A DNA stretch of 64,000 nucleotides from Aliagarivorans marinus DSM 23064. Lineage in GTDB: Bacteria; Pseudomonadota; Gammaproteobacteria; Enterobacterales; Celerinatantimonadaceae. Positions 31,128 to 39,075 of the stretch are shown here, in pieces. The first letter of the stretch is position 1. The number at the start of each line of letters is the position of its first letter. The stretch spans positions 1-64,000 of the forward strand of contig NZ_AUBY01000023.1 of assembly GCF_000429485.1 (NCBI RefSeq). The letters run 5' to 3'. The notes under the pieces were generated by a model. The model searched no databases, was not told the DNA's origin, and saw only the letters and a list, made by a program, of their open reading frames with translations. The translations under genes were made by a program, and so were the position numbers.

Positions 31128-31823
31128 ATGGGTCAGAAAGTACATCCTAATGGTATTCGCCTAGGTATCGTTAAACCATGGAACTCCACCTGGTATGCCG
31201 ATAAAGGTGAATATGCAGATAACCTGCACAGCGATTTCAAAGTGCGTCAGTTTCTTACTAAAGAGCTGAAAAACGCCTCTGTTTCTCGCATTACTATCGA
31301 ACGTCCTGCGAAGAGCATCCGTGTGACCATTCACACTGCTCGTCCAGGTGTTGTAATCGGTAAGAAAGGTGAAGACGTTGAAAAGCTTCGCCAAAAAGTG
31401 AACAAGCTTGCCGGCGTACCTGCGCAAATCAACATTGCCGAAGTACGTAAGCCAGAGCTTGACGCTAAATTGGTTGCCGACTCTATCTCTAGCCAGCTAG
31501 AGCGTCGTGTAATGTTCCGTCGTGCGATGAAGCGCGCAGTTCAAAACGCTATGCGCCTGGGTGCCAAAGGTATCAAGGTTGAAGTTAGCGGTCGTTTGGG
31601 CGGTGCTGAAATTGCGCGTTCTGAGTGGTACCGTGAAGGCCGTGTGCCTCTACACACTCTGCGTGCAGACATCGATTACGCAACTTCAGAAGCGTTGACT
31701 ACCTACGGTATCATCGGCGTTAAGGTATGGATCTTCAAAGGTGAAATCCTGGGCGGTATGCCTGTAGCTGCTGCTCCTGAAGCTCCTGCTAAGCCTAAGC
31801 GCAACAAGCGCAACGCTAAATAG
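31128..31823 (+). CDS. rpsC: 30S ribosomal protein S3
   Basis: 231 residues. S3 lies at the mRNA entry channel. [14 protein letters not shown] at the start, a KH domain with [13 protein letters not shown] (GxxG loop), and the C-terminal [20 protein letters not shown] are present. The tail is a short Ala/Pro/Lys extension. Confidence 0.98.
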   Translation: MGQKVHPNGIRLGIVKPWNSTWYADKGEYADNLHSDFKVRQFLTKELKNASVSRITIERPAKSIRVTIHTARPGVVIGKKGEDVEKLRQKVNKLAGVPAQINIAEVRKPELDAKLVADSISSQLERRVMFRRAMKRAVQNAMRLGAKGIKVEVSGRLGGAEIARSEWYREGRVPLHTLRADIDYATSEALTTYGIIGVKVWIFKGEILGGMPVAAAPEAPAKPKRNKRNAK

Positions 31824-31834
31824 GAGAAACGGGA

Positions 31835-32245
31835 ATGCTACAACCAAAACGTACTAAATTCCGTAAGCAACACACTGGTCGTAACCGCGGTCTAGCGAAA
31901 GGTCAAAAAGTATCTTTCGGTGACTTCGGCCTTAAAGCGACTGGCCGTGGCCGTCTGACTGCTCGTCAAATCGAAGCAGCGCGTCGTGCTATGACTCGTC
32001 ACATTAAGCGTCAAGGTAAGATCTGGATTCGCGTATTCCCTGACAAGCCAATTACCGAGAAACCTCTTGAGGTTCGTATGGGTAAAGGTAAGGGTAACGT
32101 TGAGTACTGGGTAGCCCAAATCCAGCCAGGCAAAGTCCTGTATGAGATGGACGGTGTATCTGAAGAGCTTGCACGTGAAGCATTTGAGCTAGCGGCACGT
32201 AAACTGCCAGTTAGCACTACTTTTGTAACGCGGACGGTAATGTAA
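31835..32245 (+). CDS. rplP: 50S ribosomal protein L16
   Basis: 136 residues. L16 helps position the A-site t[22 protein letters not shown] and the motif [19 protein letters not shown] with the Arg hydroxylated by RoxA in E. coli are recognisable. Stop TAA overlaps the rpmC start (TAATG). Confidence 0.98.
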   Translation: MLQPKRTKFRKQHTGRNRGLAKGQKVSFGDFGLKATGRGRLTARQIEAARRAMTRHIKRQGKIWIRVFPDKPITEKPLEVRMGKGKGNVEYWVAQIQPGKVLYEMDGVSEELAREAFELAARKLPVSTTFVTRTVM

Positions 32246-32436
32246 TGAAAGCGAACGAACTGAAAGATAAAAGTGTAGAAGAGCTAAAAGCTGAACTTCT
32301 GAACTTGCTACGTGAGCAATTCAACCTGCGCATGCAAGCAAGCACTGGTCAGCTAGCCCAAACACATTTGCTTAAAAATGTACGTCGCGACATCGCGCGC
32401 GTGAAAACTATTCTGAATCAGAAGGCAGGTGCGTAA
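32245..32436 (+). CDS. rpmC: 50S ribosomal protein L29
   Basis: 63 residues, usual length, two antiparallel helices. Start [20 protein letters not shown] and [18 protein letters not shown] are typical. Overlaps both rplP and rpsQ by one base, indicating coupled translation. Confidence 0.97.
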   Translation: MKANELKDKSVEELKAELLNLLREQFNLRMQASTGQLAQTHLLKNVRRDIARVKTILNQKAGA

Positions 32437-32684
32437 TGAGCGAAACTATCCGTACATTACAAGGTAAAGTTGTTAGCGACAAAATGGACAAGTCTATTAC
32501 TGTTGCTATCGAGCGTAAGGTGAAGCACCCAATTTACGGTAAATTCATCAAGCGTACTACCAAACTGCACGTTCATGATGAGAACAACACCGCCGCTCAA
32601 GGCGATGTGGTAAGCATCAAAGAATGTCGCCCTATGTCTAAAACCAAGTCTTGGACTCTGGTTGACGTAGTAGTGAAAGCTTAA
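32436..32684 (+). CDS. rpsQ: 30S ribosomal protein S17
   Basis: 82 residues, OB-fold protein that binds 16S rRNA early in assembly. [20 protein letters not shown] and [20 protein letters not shown] are family features. Last gene of the operon here; the spc operon (rplN onward) that usually follows is absent, and a strong terminator comes instead. Confidence 0.98.
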   Translation: MSETIRTLQGKVVSDKMDKSITVAIERKVKHPIYGKFIKRTTKLHVHDENNTAAQGDVVSIKECRPMSKTKSWTLVDVVVKA

Positions 32685-32704
32685 TTTAAGCTTCGTGCAT
32701 TTTG

Positions 32705-32734
32705 AAAAAGCCCCGCTCTGCGGGGCTTTTTTTT
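32705..32734 (+). terminator. Terminator of the S10 operon
   Basis: AAAAAGCCCCGC/GCGGGGCTTTTT stem with a 3-nt loop and eight T. Confidence 0.95.
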
Positions 32735-32883
32735 GCTTATTTGTTAACTTGGAACGCTCCCTGTGTTTCAGCATGTTTGTCGTGGTTATATGGGGGTTGG
32801 CCACAGTTTCTATGGTCTCACCGAAGATAGACAATACGTAATCGCCTTAAATTCTCCGCAGTTAACGTATTACTAACATTATC

Positions 32884-32897
32884 TGAAACCGGTTACA
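32884..32897. promoter_or_regulatory. LacI-type operator before the glycoside hydrolase gene
   Basis: TGAAACCGGTTACA, a near-palindrome around CCGG typical of LacI-family operators. The 16 bases CTGAAACCGGTTACAT recur exactly at 34749-34764. It lies about 147 bases before the chosen hydrolase start. The remainder of 32735-33043 shows no gene. Confidence 0.75.
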
Positions 32898-33043
32898 TTT
32901 CTGTGCTTCTCCTCACAGAAGTTATTATTTTGGAAGCTAAACTAAAACCCATGTTCAATTAATCAGCGAACCACAAGGCTGGATACAACTTGGCATTTAT
33001 TGCGACTCAGTTTGATTGCGGCCAGTTTGTTACGGAAAGAGTA

Positions 33044-34372
33044 ATGGGAATCGATAACACATCAAGGAAGGCACTCTCAGGGTTGTTTAGCGCAGCGCTT
33101 ACGTTGGCATTGGTCTCTTGTGCGAGCACAGAGCCTTCAGCACAGGCTGACAACGTGCCCTCTGCGTCGCAGCCAAGCAGTGAGTCAGATGCTATGCATT
33201 TTAGCTTTACCCCCCCAAGCGGTAAGACCCTGTTCTTTATGGGGCAGGATATCGATACCCTGCATGAGTTTGTCGCTGATACTGGTGTCGAGCCGGCGGC
33301 CGTTACCGCATACGCTTCAGCCGATTTGACCGGCGTTTTCCATCGCTTCCCAGAATCTCACGGTTCACTGGACCTGCCTTCTTATGTGCAAGATTATCCC
33401 GACGCGACACTGGCAATTGGTCTGTGGATGAAATCGACCTATGTGCGTATTGCCAATGAAGAGCCTGGCGCGATTAAAAACGTGGAGCGCCTGATTGATC
33501 ACCTTAAAACCTTGGAGCGCCCGGTACTGCTGCGTATTGGTTACGAAGCCGATGGTTATTGGAACGGCTATGCACCTGAGAAGTATCGCGAAGCCTTTCA
33601 AGTTATCAGCCGCATTATCCAGGAGAAACAAGCCTACAACGTGAGTAGGGTGTGGCAGATTGCGGCCTACTGCGCCGCTATGGACGGCAGTCATGGTTCG
33701 TTCCAGGAGCGCTCTAACACCTACTTTGGTGAAGACTACGATGCGTGGTATCCCGGCGATGAGCACGTTGACTGGGTGGCGTTCTCTTACTTCTCTCAGC
33801 CGCGTGATTGCCTAACTGAAACCACTCAGAAAGCGGCGGGTGGTTTGCCAGAGGGTTTTGGTCATCTGTCTGATGTCGATGCTGAAGGCAATAGCCTGGC
33901 GATGGACAACGTCATCAATTATCTGGCAAGTAAGAACAAACCAATCTTTATCGCCGAAGCCAGCCCCAAGTATTACTGGATAGAGAAGGGCGAGTACAAG
34001 CCTGATGCCAACAGCCATATTGAAAACCTGCAAGCGGTCTCTGCTGAGGATATCTGGCAGGGGTGGTACGAGCCGTTCTTCGCGTTCCTGGAGCGCCATC
34101 AAGAGAGTATCCGCGCGGTGTCGTACATCAATATGCATTGGGATGCCTGGACCGGTTGGCGCTGCGACTTGCGCAACCAAGAGGCGGTGCGCTTGGGCCA
34201 GACCTGCCAAGACGGTGTTTGGGGCGATGCGCGGGTACAAGCATCTGAGCTTATCCAGCAGCGCTTCTTCGAGCGATTGGATAACGGCCGCTATATCTAT
34301 CGTTTAGATGAGGGAAACTTTGCCCAGCTCAAAGATTGGGACAAGGTTCAGGAACTAAACCAAATAAAGTAA
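33044..34372 (+). CDS. Lipoprotein glycoside hydrolase, clan GH-A, GH26-like
   Basis: 442 residues from the ATG at 33044, which puts a lipoprotein signal first: basic start, hydrophobic stretch and lipobox LVSC with Cys26; an upstream TTG at 32990 would displace it. A Ser/Pro-rich linker follows. The catalytic domain (about 50-400) has RPVLLRIGYEADGYWNGYAP with Glu168 as likely acid/base and PIFIAEASPKYYW with Glu305 as likely nucleophile, the two-Glu pattern of retaining TIM-barrel hydrolases. Tryptophan-rich ends (MHWDAWTGWR) suit carbohydrate binding. Substrate unknown (mannan, beta-1,3-xylan and others are possible). A shared operator links it to the genes downstream. Confidence 0.75.
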   Translation: MGIDNTSRKALSGLFSAALTLALVSCASTEPSAQADNVPSASQPSSESDAMHFSFTPPSGKTLFFMGQDIDTLHEFVADTGVEPAAVTAYASADLTGVFHRFPESHGSLDLPSYVQDYPDATLAIGLWMKSTYVRIANEEPGAIKNVERLIDHLKTLERPVLLRIGYEADGYWNGYAPEKYREAFQVISRIIQEKQAYNVSRVWQIAAYCAAMDGSHGSFQERSNTYFGEDYDAWYPGDEHVDWVAFSYFSQPRDCLTETTQKAAGGLPEGFGHLSDVDAEGNSLAMDNVINYLASKNKPIFIAEASPKYYWIEKGEYKPDANSHIENLQAVSAEDIWQGWYEPFFAFLERHQESIRAVSYINMHWDAWTGWRCDLRNQEAVRLGQTCQDGVWGDARVQASELIQQRFFERLDNGRYIYRLDEGNFAQLKDWDKVQELNQIK

Positions 34373-34389
34373 ATCGAATAGATTAAGCC

Positions 34390-34584
34390 ATGTCTAAAAA
34401 CACTGCCAAAGAGATGGTGAAACCGAGTCGAGTAACGGGCCGTGAGACAGCCCGTAACACGACAGAGATTGAACATGCCAAACTGACGGTCTACCACCGT
34501 GGAAAGGCTTCAGTCTTTGCAATTAAGCGTTCATTTCGTAGTAAGCAGCACGGTGAGCAATCCTCTCACCCTTCCTTGGCTTGA
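34390..34584 (+). CDS. Possible 64-residue protein, doubtful
   Basis: A short frame with no ribosome site, a basic polar product and no recognised motif. It overlaps a series of RNA hairpins that end in a strong terminator, so the stretch may be a structured RNA instead. I keep it only because it starts 17 bases after the hydrolase gene on the same strand. Confidence 0.2.
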   Translation: MSKNTAKEMVKPSRVTGRETARNTTEIEHAKLTVYHRGKASVFAIKRSFRSKQHGEQSSHPSLA

Positions 34585-34619
34585 CAGCCTTTTACCCGCG
34601 CGTAGCGCGGGTTTTTTTT
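34435..34619 (+). ncRNA. Candidate structured RNA ending in an intrinsic terminator
   Basis: Four hairpins in series: ACGGGC/GCCCGT (34435-34455), ACGGT/ACCGT (34486-34500), GGTGAG/CTCACC (34552-34570) and the terminator CCCGCGC/GCGCGGG (34595-34611) followed by eight T. It could be a 3' UTR-derived or independent small RNA, or just the 3' end of the hydrolase transcript. No Rfam family recognised. The rest of 34620-34721 is AT-rich without a gene. Confidence 0.4.
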
Positions 34620-34721
34620 GCCTTTAAAACACTATTAAAGCCCGCTTTTTTGTAACGAAAATTCATAATTTATATACCTTAAAAAATAGCCGATCCAGAT
34701 CGCAAATACGACGCTGATAAC

Positions 34722-34764
34722 TTGTCGCTAAGTTCATCACTGCCTATTCTGAAACCGGTTACAT
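34722..34764 (+). promoter_or_regulatory. Promoter and LacI-type operator before the PhyH-family gene
   Basis: TTGTCG (34722-34727) and TATTCT (34745-34750) lie 17 bases apart; the operator TGAAACCGGTTACA (34750-34763) begins on the last base of the -10 box, an ideal place for repression. The operator is identical to the copy at 32884-32897. Confidence 0.75.
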
Positions 34765-34883
34765 AATTGATCGCGTTTAGCGACTGTGTCAGCTTTTGAG
34801 GACGGGCCGCAACAGGCCAACAGGGAGTCGTCCGGGTTATTACTGCGATATGCAATGCGCACCAGGCAATAAAGGGACTTGTG

Positions 34884-35591
34884 ATGGATCTAGAACGTTT
34901 AAGCCAACAATTTTGGCAACAAGGCTATCTGTTGATTGAGGACTTTTTTCCCCAACAGTTGATGGATCAAGCCAATCAGGCCATCACCGAATACTTCGAC
35001 GTAGACCCTGCGTTTTGGCATAACGATGAGTTTTTGGAGAAAGCCAAAACCGAGGTGATCCCTTGGTTTCCTCAGAACGACAATCATCAATTGTTTGATC
35101 AAATTGAGCAGTTCCCAGCCTTTTCGGATATCACCCAACAGATCCTCGGTGACGAGTGGGAAAACCTCTATTGCATGGTGATGTTTTCCAAAGCGGGCAC
35201 GCGCGGACAAGCCTGGCACCAGGACTGTGCCCCAGAGATTGTCCATCAGTTCAATCTTAACCGTTTGATTTACACCGAGGACATTAAGCCTGAGGTGGGT
35301 GGTGAAGTGGTGATCGTGCCCGGCAGTCATCGCCTGGGACTGTTACCCGCGGGTGACCCGGAAGCGGCGATGGAGCAACAGTTGGTGCTTAGGCCTCGCA
35401 AGGGCAGCTTGATTTTGCTACATGGCCATACCTGGCATCGGGTACTGCCCATCCATCAGGGCTATCGCTTCTCAACCAACTATCGGGCCATCCCGAAAGG
35501 GACGCCACAAGACATTACCGACGTTTGTGTGTATCGGAACATGCGTTATCACTTCGGACTGAATCAAGTCATTGAAGAGCGGAAAATCTGA
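34884..35591 (+). CDS. Phytanoyl-CoA dioxygenase (PhyH) family protein
   Basis: 235 residues, starting at ATG 34884 (a GTG precedes it in frame). PhyH proteins are Fe(II)/2-oxoglutarate oxygenases that hydroxylate or demethylate small molecules. The iron ligands are His112 and Asp114 in GQAWHQDCAP and a distal His in LHGHTWHRVLP (His185); Arg195 in GYRFSTNYR probably binds 2-oxoglutarate. GGEVVIVPGSHRLG is the usual strand-turn before the distal His. It sits between the glycoside hydrolase and the LacI regulator and shares their operator, which suggests it acts on the imported or released sugar or its aglycone. Substrate unknown. Confidence 0.85.
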   Translation: MDLERLSQQFWQQGYLLIEDFFPQQLMDQANQAITEYFDVDPAFWHNDEFLEKAKTEVIPWFPQNDNHQLFDQIEQFPAFSDITQQILGDEWENLYCMVMFSKAGTRGQAWHQDCAPEIVHQFNLNRLIYTEDIKPEVGGEVVIVPGSHRLGLLPAGDPEAAMEQQLVLRPRKGSLILLHGHTWHRVLPIHQGYRFSTNYRAIPKGTPQDITDVCVYRNMRYHFGLNQVIEERKI

Positions 35592-35620
35592 TAAATAGCA
35601 CACATTCTGGAGAAATAGCC

Positions 35621-35698
35621 ATGAAACTGATATCAAGGTTGCTTGCAGCTACGGCGCGCTATTTAATGCATGCAGCAGTAACCAGTTTCATGGAGTAG
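35621..35698 (+). CDS. Possible 25-residue leader peptide or gene remnant
   Basis: ATG at 35621 follows GGAG with an 8-base spacer. The product starts MKLISRLLAATARYLMHAAV, which looks like the front of a signal peptide, then stops after 25 residues, seven bases before the lacI start. The coding region begins and ends inside an 11-bp inverted repeat (CCATGAAACTG, 35619-35629; CAGTTTCATGG, 35683-35693). It may be a leader peptide, a remnant of a solute-binding protein, or chance. Confidence 0.4.
   Translation: MKLISRLLAATARYLMHAAVTSFME
35677..35690. promoter_or_regulatory. Variant LacI-type operator before the regulator gene
   Basis: AGTAACCAGTTTCA matches the reverse complement of the two upstream operators (TGTAACCGGTTTCA) at 12 of 14 positions. 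It lies 15 bases before the regulator start, consistent with autoregulation. Confidence 0.5.
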
Positions 35699-35705
35699 AC
35701 AAAAA

Positions 35706-36713
35706 GTGAGCAATAAGAAAGTCACGATCAGAGACGTCGCCGCTAGGGCAGGCGTGTCTCGTGCGACGGTTTCACGGGTGTTGAATGATTTCCCCGGTGT
35801 GAAGCCCGCGCTCCGAGAGCGGGTCAATCAGGCGATGGATGAGCTTGGTTTTGCCCCGAATTACTTCTCTCAAGCGCTCGCCAAAGGCCGGTCTAACAGT
35901 ATCGGTTTGATGGTGCGCTCTTTGGGGGGCTACTTCTTCGGCAGCATCATGGTTGAAGTCGAAGAGGTATTAACCAAGAAAGGTTTCCACTGCATGGTGT
36001 GCAGTGGCAGCGGTAAGTATGAAGCAGAGCGGGCAGCGGTGGACTTTATGCTGTCTCGCCAGGTGGATGCGATGATCTTGAGCACCGACTGTTTGTCGGA
36101 CGAGGAGCTCATCAAGATCAACCAGAGCGGTACCCCAGTGGTGTTGATCTCCCGCGATATTGAGGAGATCCGCGACCAGTGTATCCGCTTCGATGATGCA
36201 ACCGGCGGCTATAACGCCACCCAACACCTGATTGAGAATGGCCACCGTGACATTGCCACCGTCACCGGGCCGATGACCAATCGCGATGCACGCAGTCGCC
36301 TGCAGGGCTATCGCAAGGCCTTAGAGGATAACGATATCCCCTATCGCCCCGAATTAGTTTTGGAGTCGAATTTTCAGGTGCCGGGCGGCAAGCAAGCCAC
36401 CGAGAAGTTATTGGCCGCTGGGCATAAGTTCAGCGCGGTGTTTTACGGAAGCGATGAGATGGCGATCGGTGGCGTGCAGGCGCTGAATCAAGCCGGTCTG
36501 TCGGTTCCAGACGATGTCTCAGTGATTGGCTTTGAGGATGTCCCTCTGAATGAGTTCCTCAAGCCACAGATGAGCTCGATGCGAATTCCGGTGTCAGATA
36601 TTGGCCATTTGGCGGCCATGCGGGCGTTAAGCCTGGTTGACCAGGAACCCTTGGATTCCGCACTTGAAGTACAGGTAGAACTGATGGAGCGAGAATCTGT
36701 GATAGCCACGTAA
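35706..36713 (+). CDS. LacI-family transcriptional regulator
   Basis: 335 residues, GTG start with GGAG ten bases before. The helix-turn-helix is at about 4-25 (VTIRDVAARAGVSRATVSRV) with the hinge helix region LNDFPGVKPALRERV following; residues about 60-335 are the periplasmic-binding-protein-like effector domain (SIGLMVRSLGGYFFG, DAMILSTDC, RDARSRLQGYR, VIGFEDVPL). It probably controls the flanking hydrolase, dioxygenase and ABC genes through the TGAAACCGGTTACA sites. The inducer is presumably a sugar. Confidence 0.92.
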   Translation: MSNKKVTIRDVAARAGVSRATVSRVLNDFPGVKPALRERVNQAMDELGFAPNYFSQALAKGRSNSIGLMVRSLGGYFFGSIMVEVEEVLTKKGFHCMVCSGSGKYEAERAAVDFMLSRQVDAMILSTDCLSDEELIKINQSGTPVVLISRDIEEIRDQCIRFDDATGGYNATQHLIENGHRDIATVTGPMTNRDARSRLQGYRKALEDNDIPYRPELVLESNFQVPGGKQATEKLLAAGHKFSAVFYGSDEMAIGGVQALNQAGLSVPDDVSVIGFEDVPLNEFLKPQMSSMRIPVSDIGHLAAMRALSLVDQEPLDSALEVQVELMERESVIAT

Positions 36714-36767
36714 GCTAGCGGTCTTCACTCTCCAGAGTAGGGGCTGCTAATGATAGGAACTAATCAG

Positions 36768-38009
36768 ATGGAACTTAAAAAACTTAGCCTAGCCCTACTG
36801 CTTGTTGGTACCACCGCTGCAGCACAAGCCGCCACGACGATTCGTTATGACTGCTGGCCAAACCATGACAAAACCGCCGTCGACAAAATCGATGAATTCT
36901 ATGCTGCCAACCCAGATATCAAGGTAGAGGTTCTCTCTAACAACTGGGTTGACCACCACAATAAACTGACCACTGCTCTAGCCACCGGCGACGGTGCCGG
37001 TGACTTGGTATGTATCGACGTTGAGAAGATCGGCGCGATCGTAAACCAAGGTGGCTTTACCGACCTAACCTCTGCCTTTGGCGCCGATAAAGACGCCGAC
37101 AAGTTCGTAGACTTTGCCTTCGCTCAGGGTAAAGGTACCGACGGCAACGTGTACGCGCTGCCATTGAACATCGGCCCGGGCGTGATGTACTACCGCCGCG
37201 AGCACATGCAAGACCTTGGCTTCAAGCCAGAAGAAGTGACCAAAGACTGGGATGCGCTGATCGACTGGGGTGTAGAGCTGAAGAAGAAAGGCGTTCCTCT
37301 GGTTGGTCACGCGGGTTCGATTGCCCAAACCATTATCAACACCGAAGTTGAAGAAGGTAACAGCATCTACTTCGACGCCGATGACAAGCCAATCGTGACC
37401 AGCGAGCGCTTTGTCAAAGCCTTTACCTACGCACAAAAAGCCCGTGAGCTGGGTCTTGATGGCCGCTTTGGCGACTGGAGTTCAGAGTGGTTTGAAGGTC
37501 TTAAGCAAGGCAGCTTCGCTATCCAGTTCTCTGGTGCGTGGCTGGCGGGTTTCCTCGAGTCATGGATTGCCCCAGACACCGCCGGTAAATGGGGTGTAGA
37601 AGGCCTGCCTGCCGGTTTCTACGGCTCTTGGGGCGGTACCTTCCTGGCGATTCCTGCCCAAAGCGAAAACAAAGAAGCGGCTTACAAGCTGGCTCAATGG
37701 CTGACCCAAGACCGCGACATCGTACTGTATGAGTTCGATACCAACGCTGCCTTCCCAGCGCTGCGCGCCACCTTCGATGCGCCGATGTTTGATGAAGAGA
37801 TGGCTTTCTTGGGCGGTCAGCAAGCACGCCTGCTGTGGAAGGACATCGCAGAGAACATCCCTTCAGTGAAGCCTTCGAAAGCGGACAATATTGCTCGTGC
37901 AATCATCCTAGAGCAGGCGCTGCCTTCAGTGGTTGAAGAAGGTAAAGATGTCAAAGTTGCTCTGGCGGAAGCTGAAAAGCTGATTGTACGCCGTATGCGC
38001 AACCTGTAA
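36768..38009 (+). CDS. Sugar ABC transporter substrate-binding protein (CUT1/MalE-like)
   Basis: 413 residues from the ATG at 36768, where a signal peptide starts (MELKKLSLALLLVGTTAAAQA). The mature part is a family 1 extracellular solute-binding protein: IRYDCWPNHDKTAVDKI, KVEVLSNNWVDHHNKLTTAL, GLPAGFYGSWGGTFLAIPA and the many Trp usual for sugar binding. In most Gram-negatives it is periplasmic. First gene of a transporter operon, 54 bases after lacI. Confidence 0.93.
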   Translation: MELKKLSLALLLVGTTAAAQAATTIRYDCWPNHDKTAVDKIDEFYAANPDIKVEVLSNNWVDHHNKLTTALATGDGAGDLVCIDVEKIGAIVNQGGFTDLTSAFGADKDADKFVDFAFAQGKGTDGNVYALPLNIGPGVMYYRREHMQDLGFKPEEVTKDWDALIDWGVELKKKGVPLVGHAGSIAQTIINTEVEEGNSIYFDADDKPIVTSERFVKAFTYAQKARELGLDGRFGDWSSEWFEGLKQGSFAIQFSGAWLAGFLESWIAPDTAGKWGVEGLPAGFYGSWGGTFLAIPAQSENKEAAYKLAQWLTQDRDIVLYEFDTNAAFPALRATFDAPMFDEEMAFLGGQQARLLWKDIAENIPSVKPSKADNIARAIILEQALPSVVEEGKDVKVALAEAEKLIVRRMRNL

Positions 38010-38070
38010 TCGCTGTTGTTGTCTGTAAGCGGGGGCCGCTGGTCCCCGCTTGATTCTCAGGAAGAGTACT

Positions 38071-39075
38071 ATGTCTCGGTCACTAAGTTCAGGCGCGATT
38101 GCGAACGTCAAGAACCCGCAACGTAAGCAACGTCGCTCCTTCAATCAGATCAGTGCCAAACTGGCGCCTTATGGGTTCCTCACCCCGTTTATCGTGCTGT
38201 TTTTCGTATTTTCGGTGTTTGGCTTTGTTTTCTCGCTTTATCTCTCATTCCACCAATGGAACCCGGTAGCCGGTATGGCTTCCATGAGGTTTGTGGGTTT
38301 TGAGAACTACACCTTCTCGCTCGGAGAGCCCGATTTCTACAAATCGCTATACAACACCATCTGGCTTGGCCTTGCCTCAGGGCTTAGCCAGCATTTGGTG
38401 GCGATCCCCATGGCTTACCTGTTGGTAAGCCTTGGCTCCAAATTCCGTCACTTTATGACCTCGGCGTTTTTCCTGCCGTTTATTACCTCCACCGTGGCGG
38501 TGAGCCTGATTTTTGTAAACATGTACTCCGCCAATGTCGGCATCATCAACAAGGCGATTGTTGCGTTGGTCAACTTGCCGGTGATTAACTGGTTTATGGA
38601 CTGGGTTAACGCCTTTATGCCACTGCGCTGGCTGGAGGACCGCACCCTGATCAAGCCTGCCATTGCAATCTTGCAGTTCTGGAAGTTTGTCGGTTTCCAC
38701 TTGGTTATCTACATCTCCGGCATCCTGACTCTCAGCAAAGAGGTAGAGGAAGCGGCGATCCTCGATGGCGCTAACTGGCGTCAGCGCTTTTGGCATGTGG
38801 CATTGCCGCACCTGCGTCCGTTTATCTTCTTCGGCGTCACCCTGACCATCATCGGTAGTCTGCAGATGTTTGAAGAACCCTTCATCATCACCAATGGCAC
38901 CGGTGGTATCGGTAACTCCGGTCTGACAATCTCAATGTTCCTCTACAAAGTCGCGTGGGAGTGGCTGGATATGGGCTGGGCATCGGCGATGTCGTGGCTG
39001 CTGTTCTTGATTATTGCAGCGGTGACCGCGGTGCAGTTCTTTGTATTTGGTAAGAAAGGGTTGGGAGAGCACTAA
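38071..39075 (+). CDS. Sugar ABC transporter permease, first subunit (MalF/UgpA-like)
   Basis: 334 residues from the ATG at 38071 (AGGAAGAG upstream). A basic N-terminus (KNPQRKQRRS) precedes the first membrane helix (FLTPFIVLFFVFSVFGFVF); about six helices follow. The ATPase-contact EAA loop is EVEEAAILDGANWRQRFWHV-like near residue 228. Its TAA overlaps the ATG of the second permease. Confidence 0.93.
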   Translation: MSRSLSSGAIANVKNPQRKQRRSFNQISAKLAPYGFLTPFIVLFFVFSVFGFVFSLYLSFHQWNPVAGMASMRFVGFENYTFSLGEPDFYKSLYNTIWLGLASGLSQHLVAIPMAYLLVSLGSKFRHFMTSAFFLPFITSTVAVSLIFVNMYSANVGIINKAIVALVNLPVINWFMDWVNAFMPLRWLEDRTLIKPAIAILQFWKFVGFHLVIYISGILTLSKEVEEAAILDGANWRQRFWHVALPHLRPFIFFGVTLTIIGSLQMFEEPFIITNGTGGIGNSGLTISMFLYKVAWEWLDMGWASAMSWLLFLIIAAVTAVQFFVFGKKGLGEH

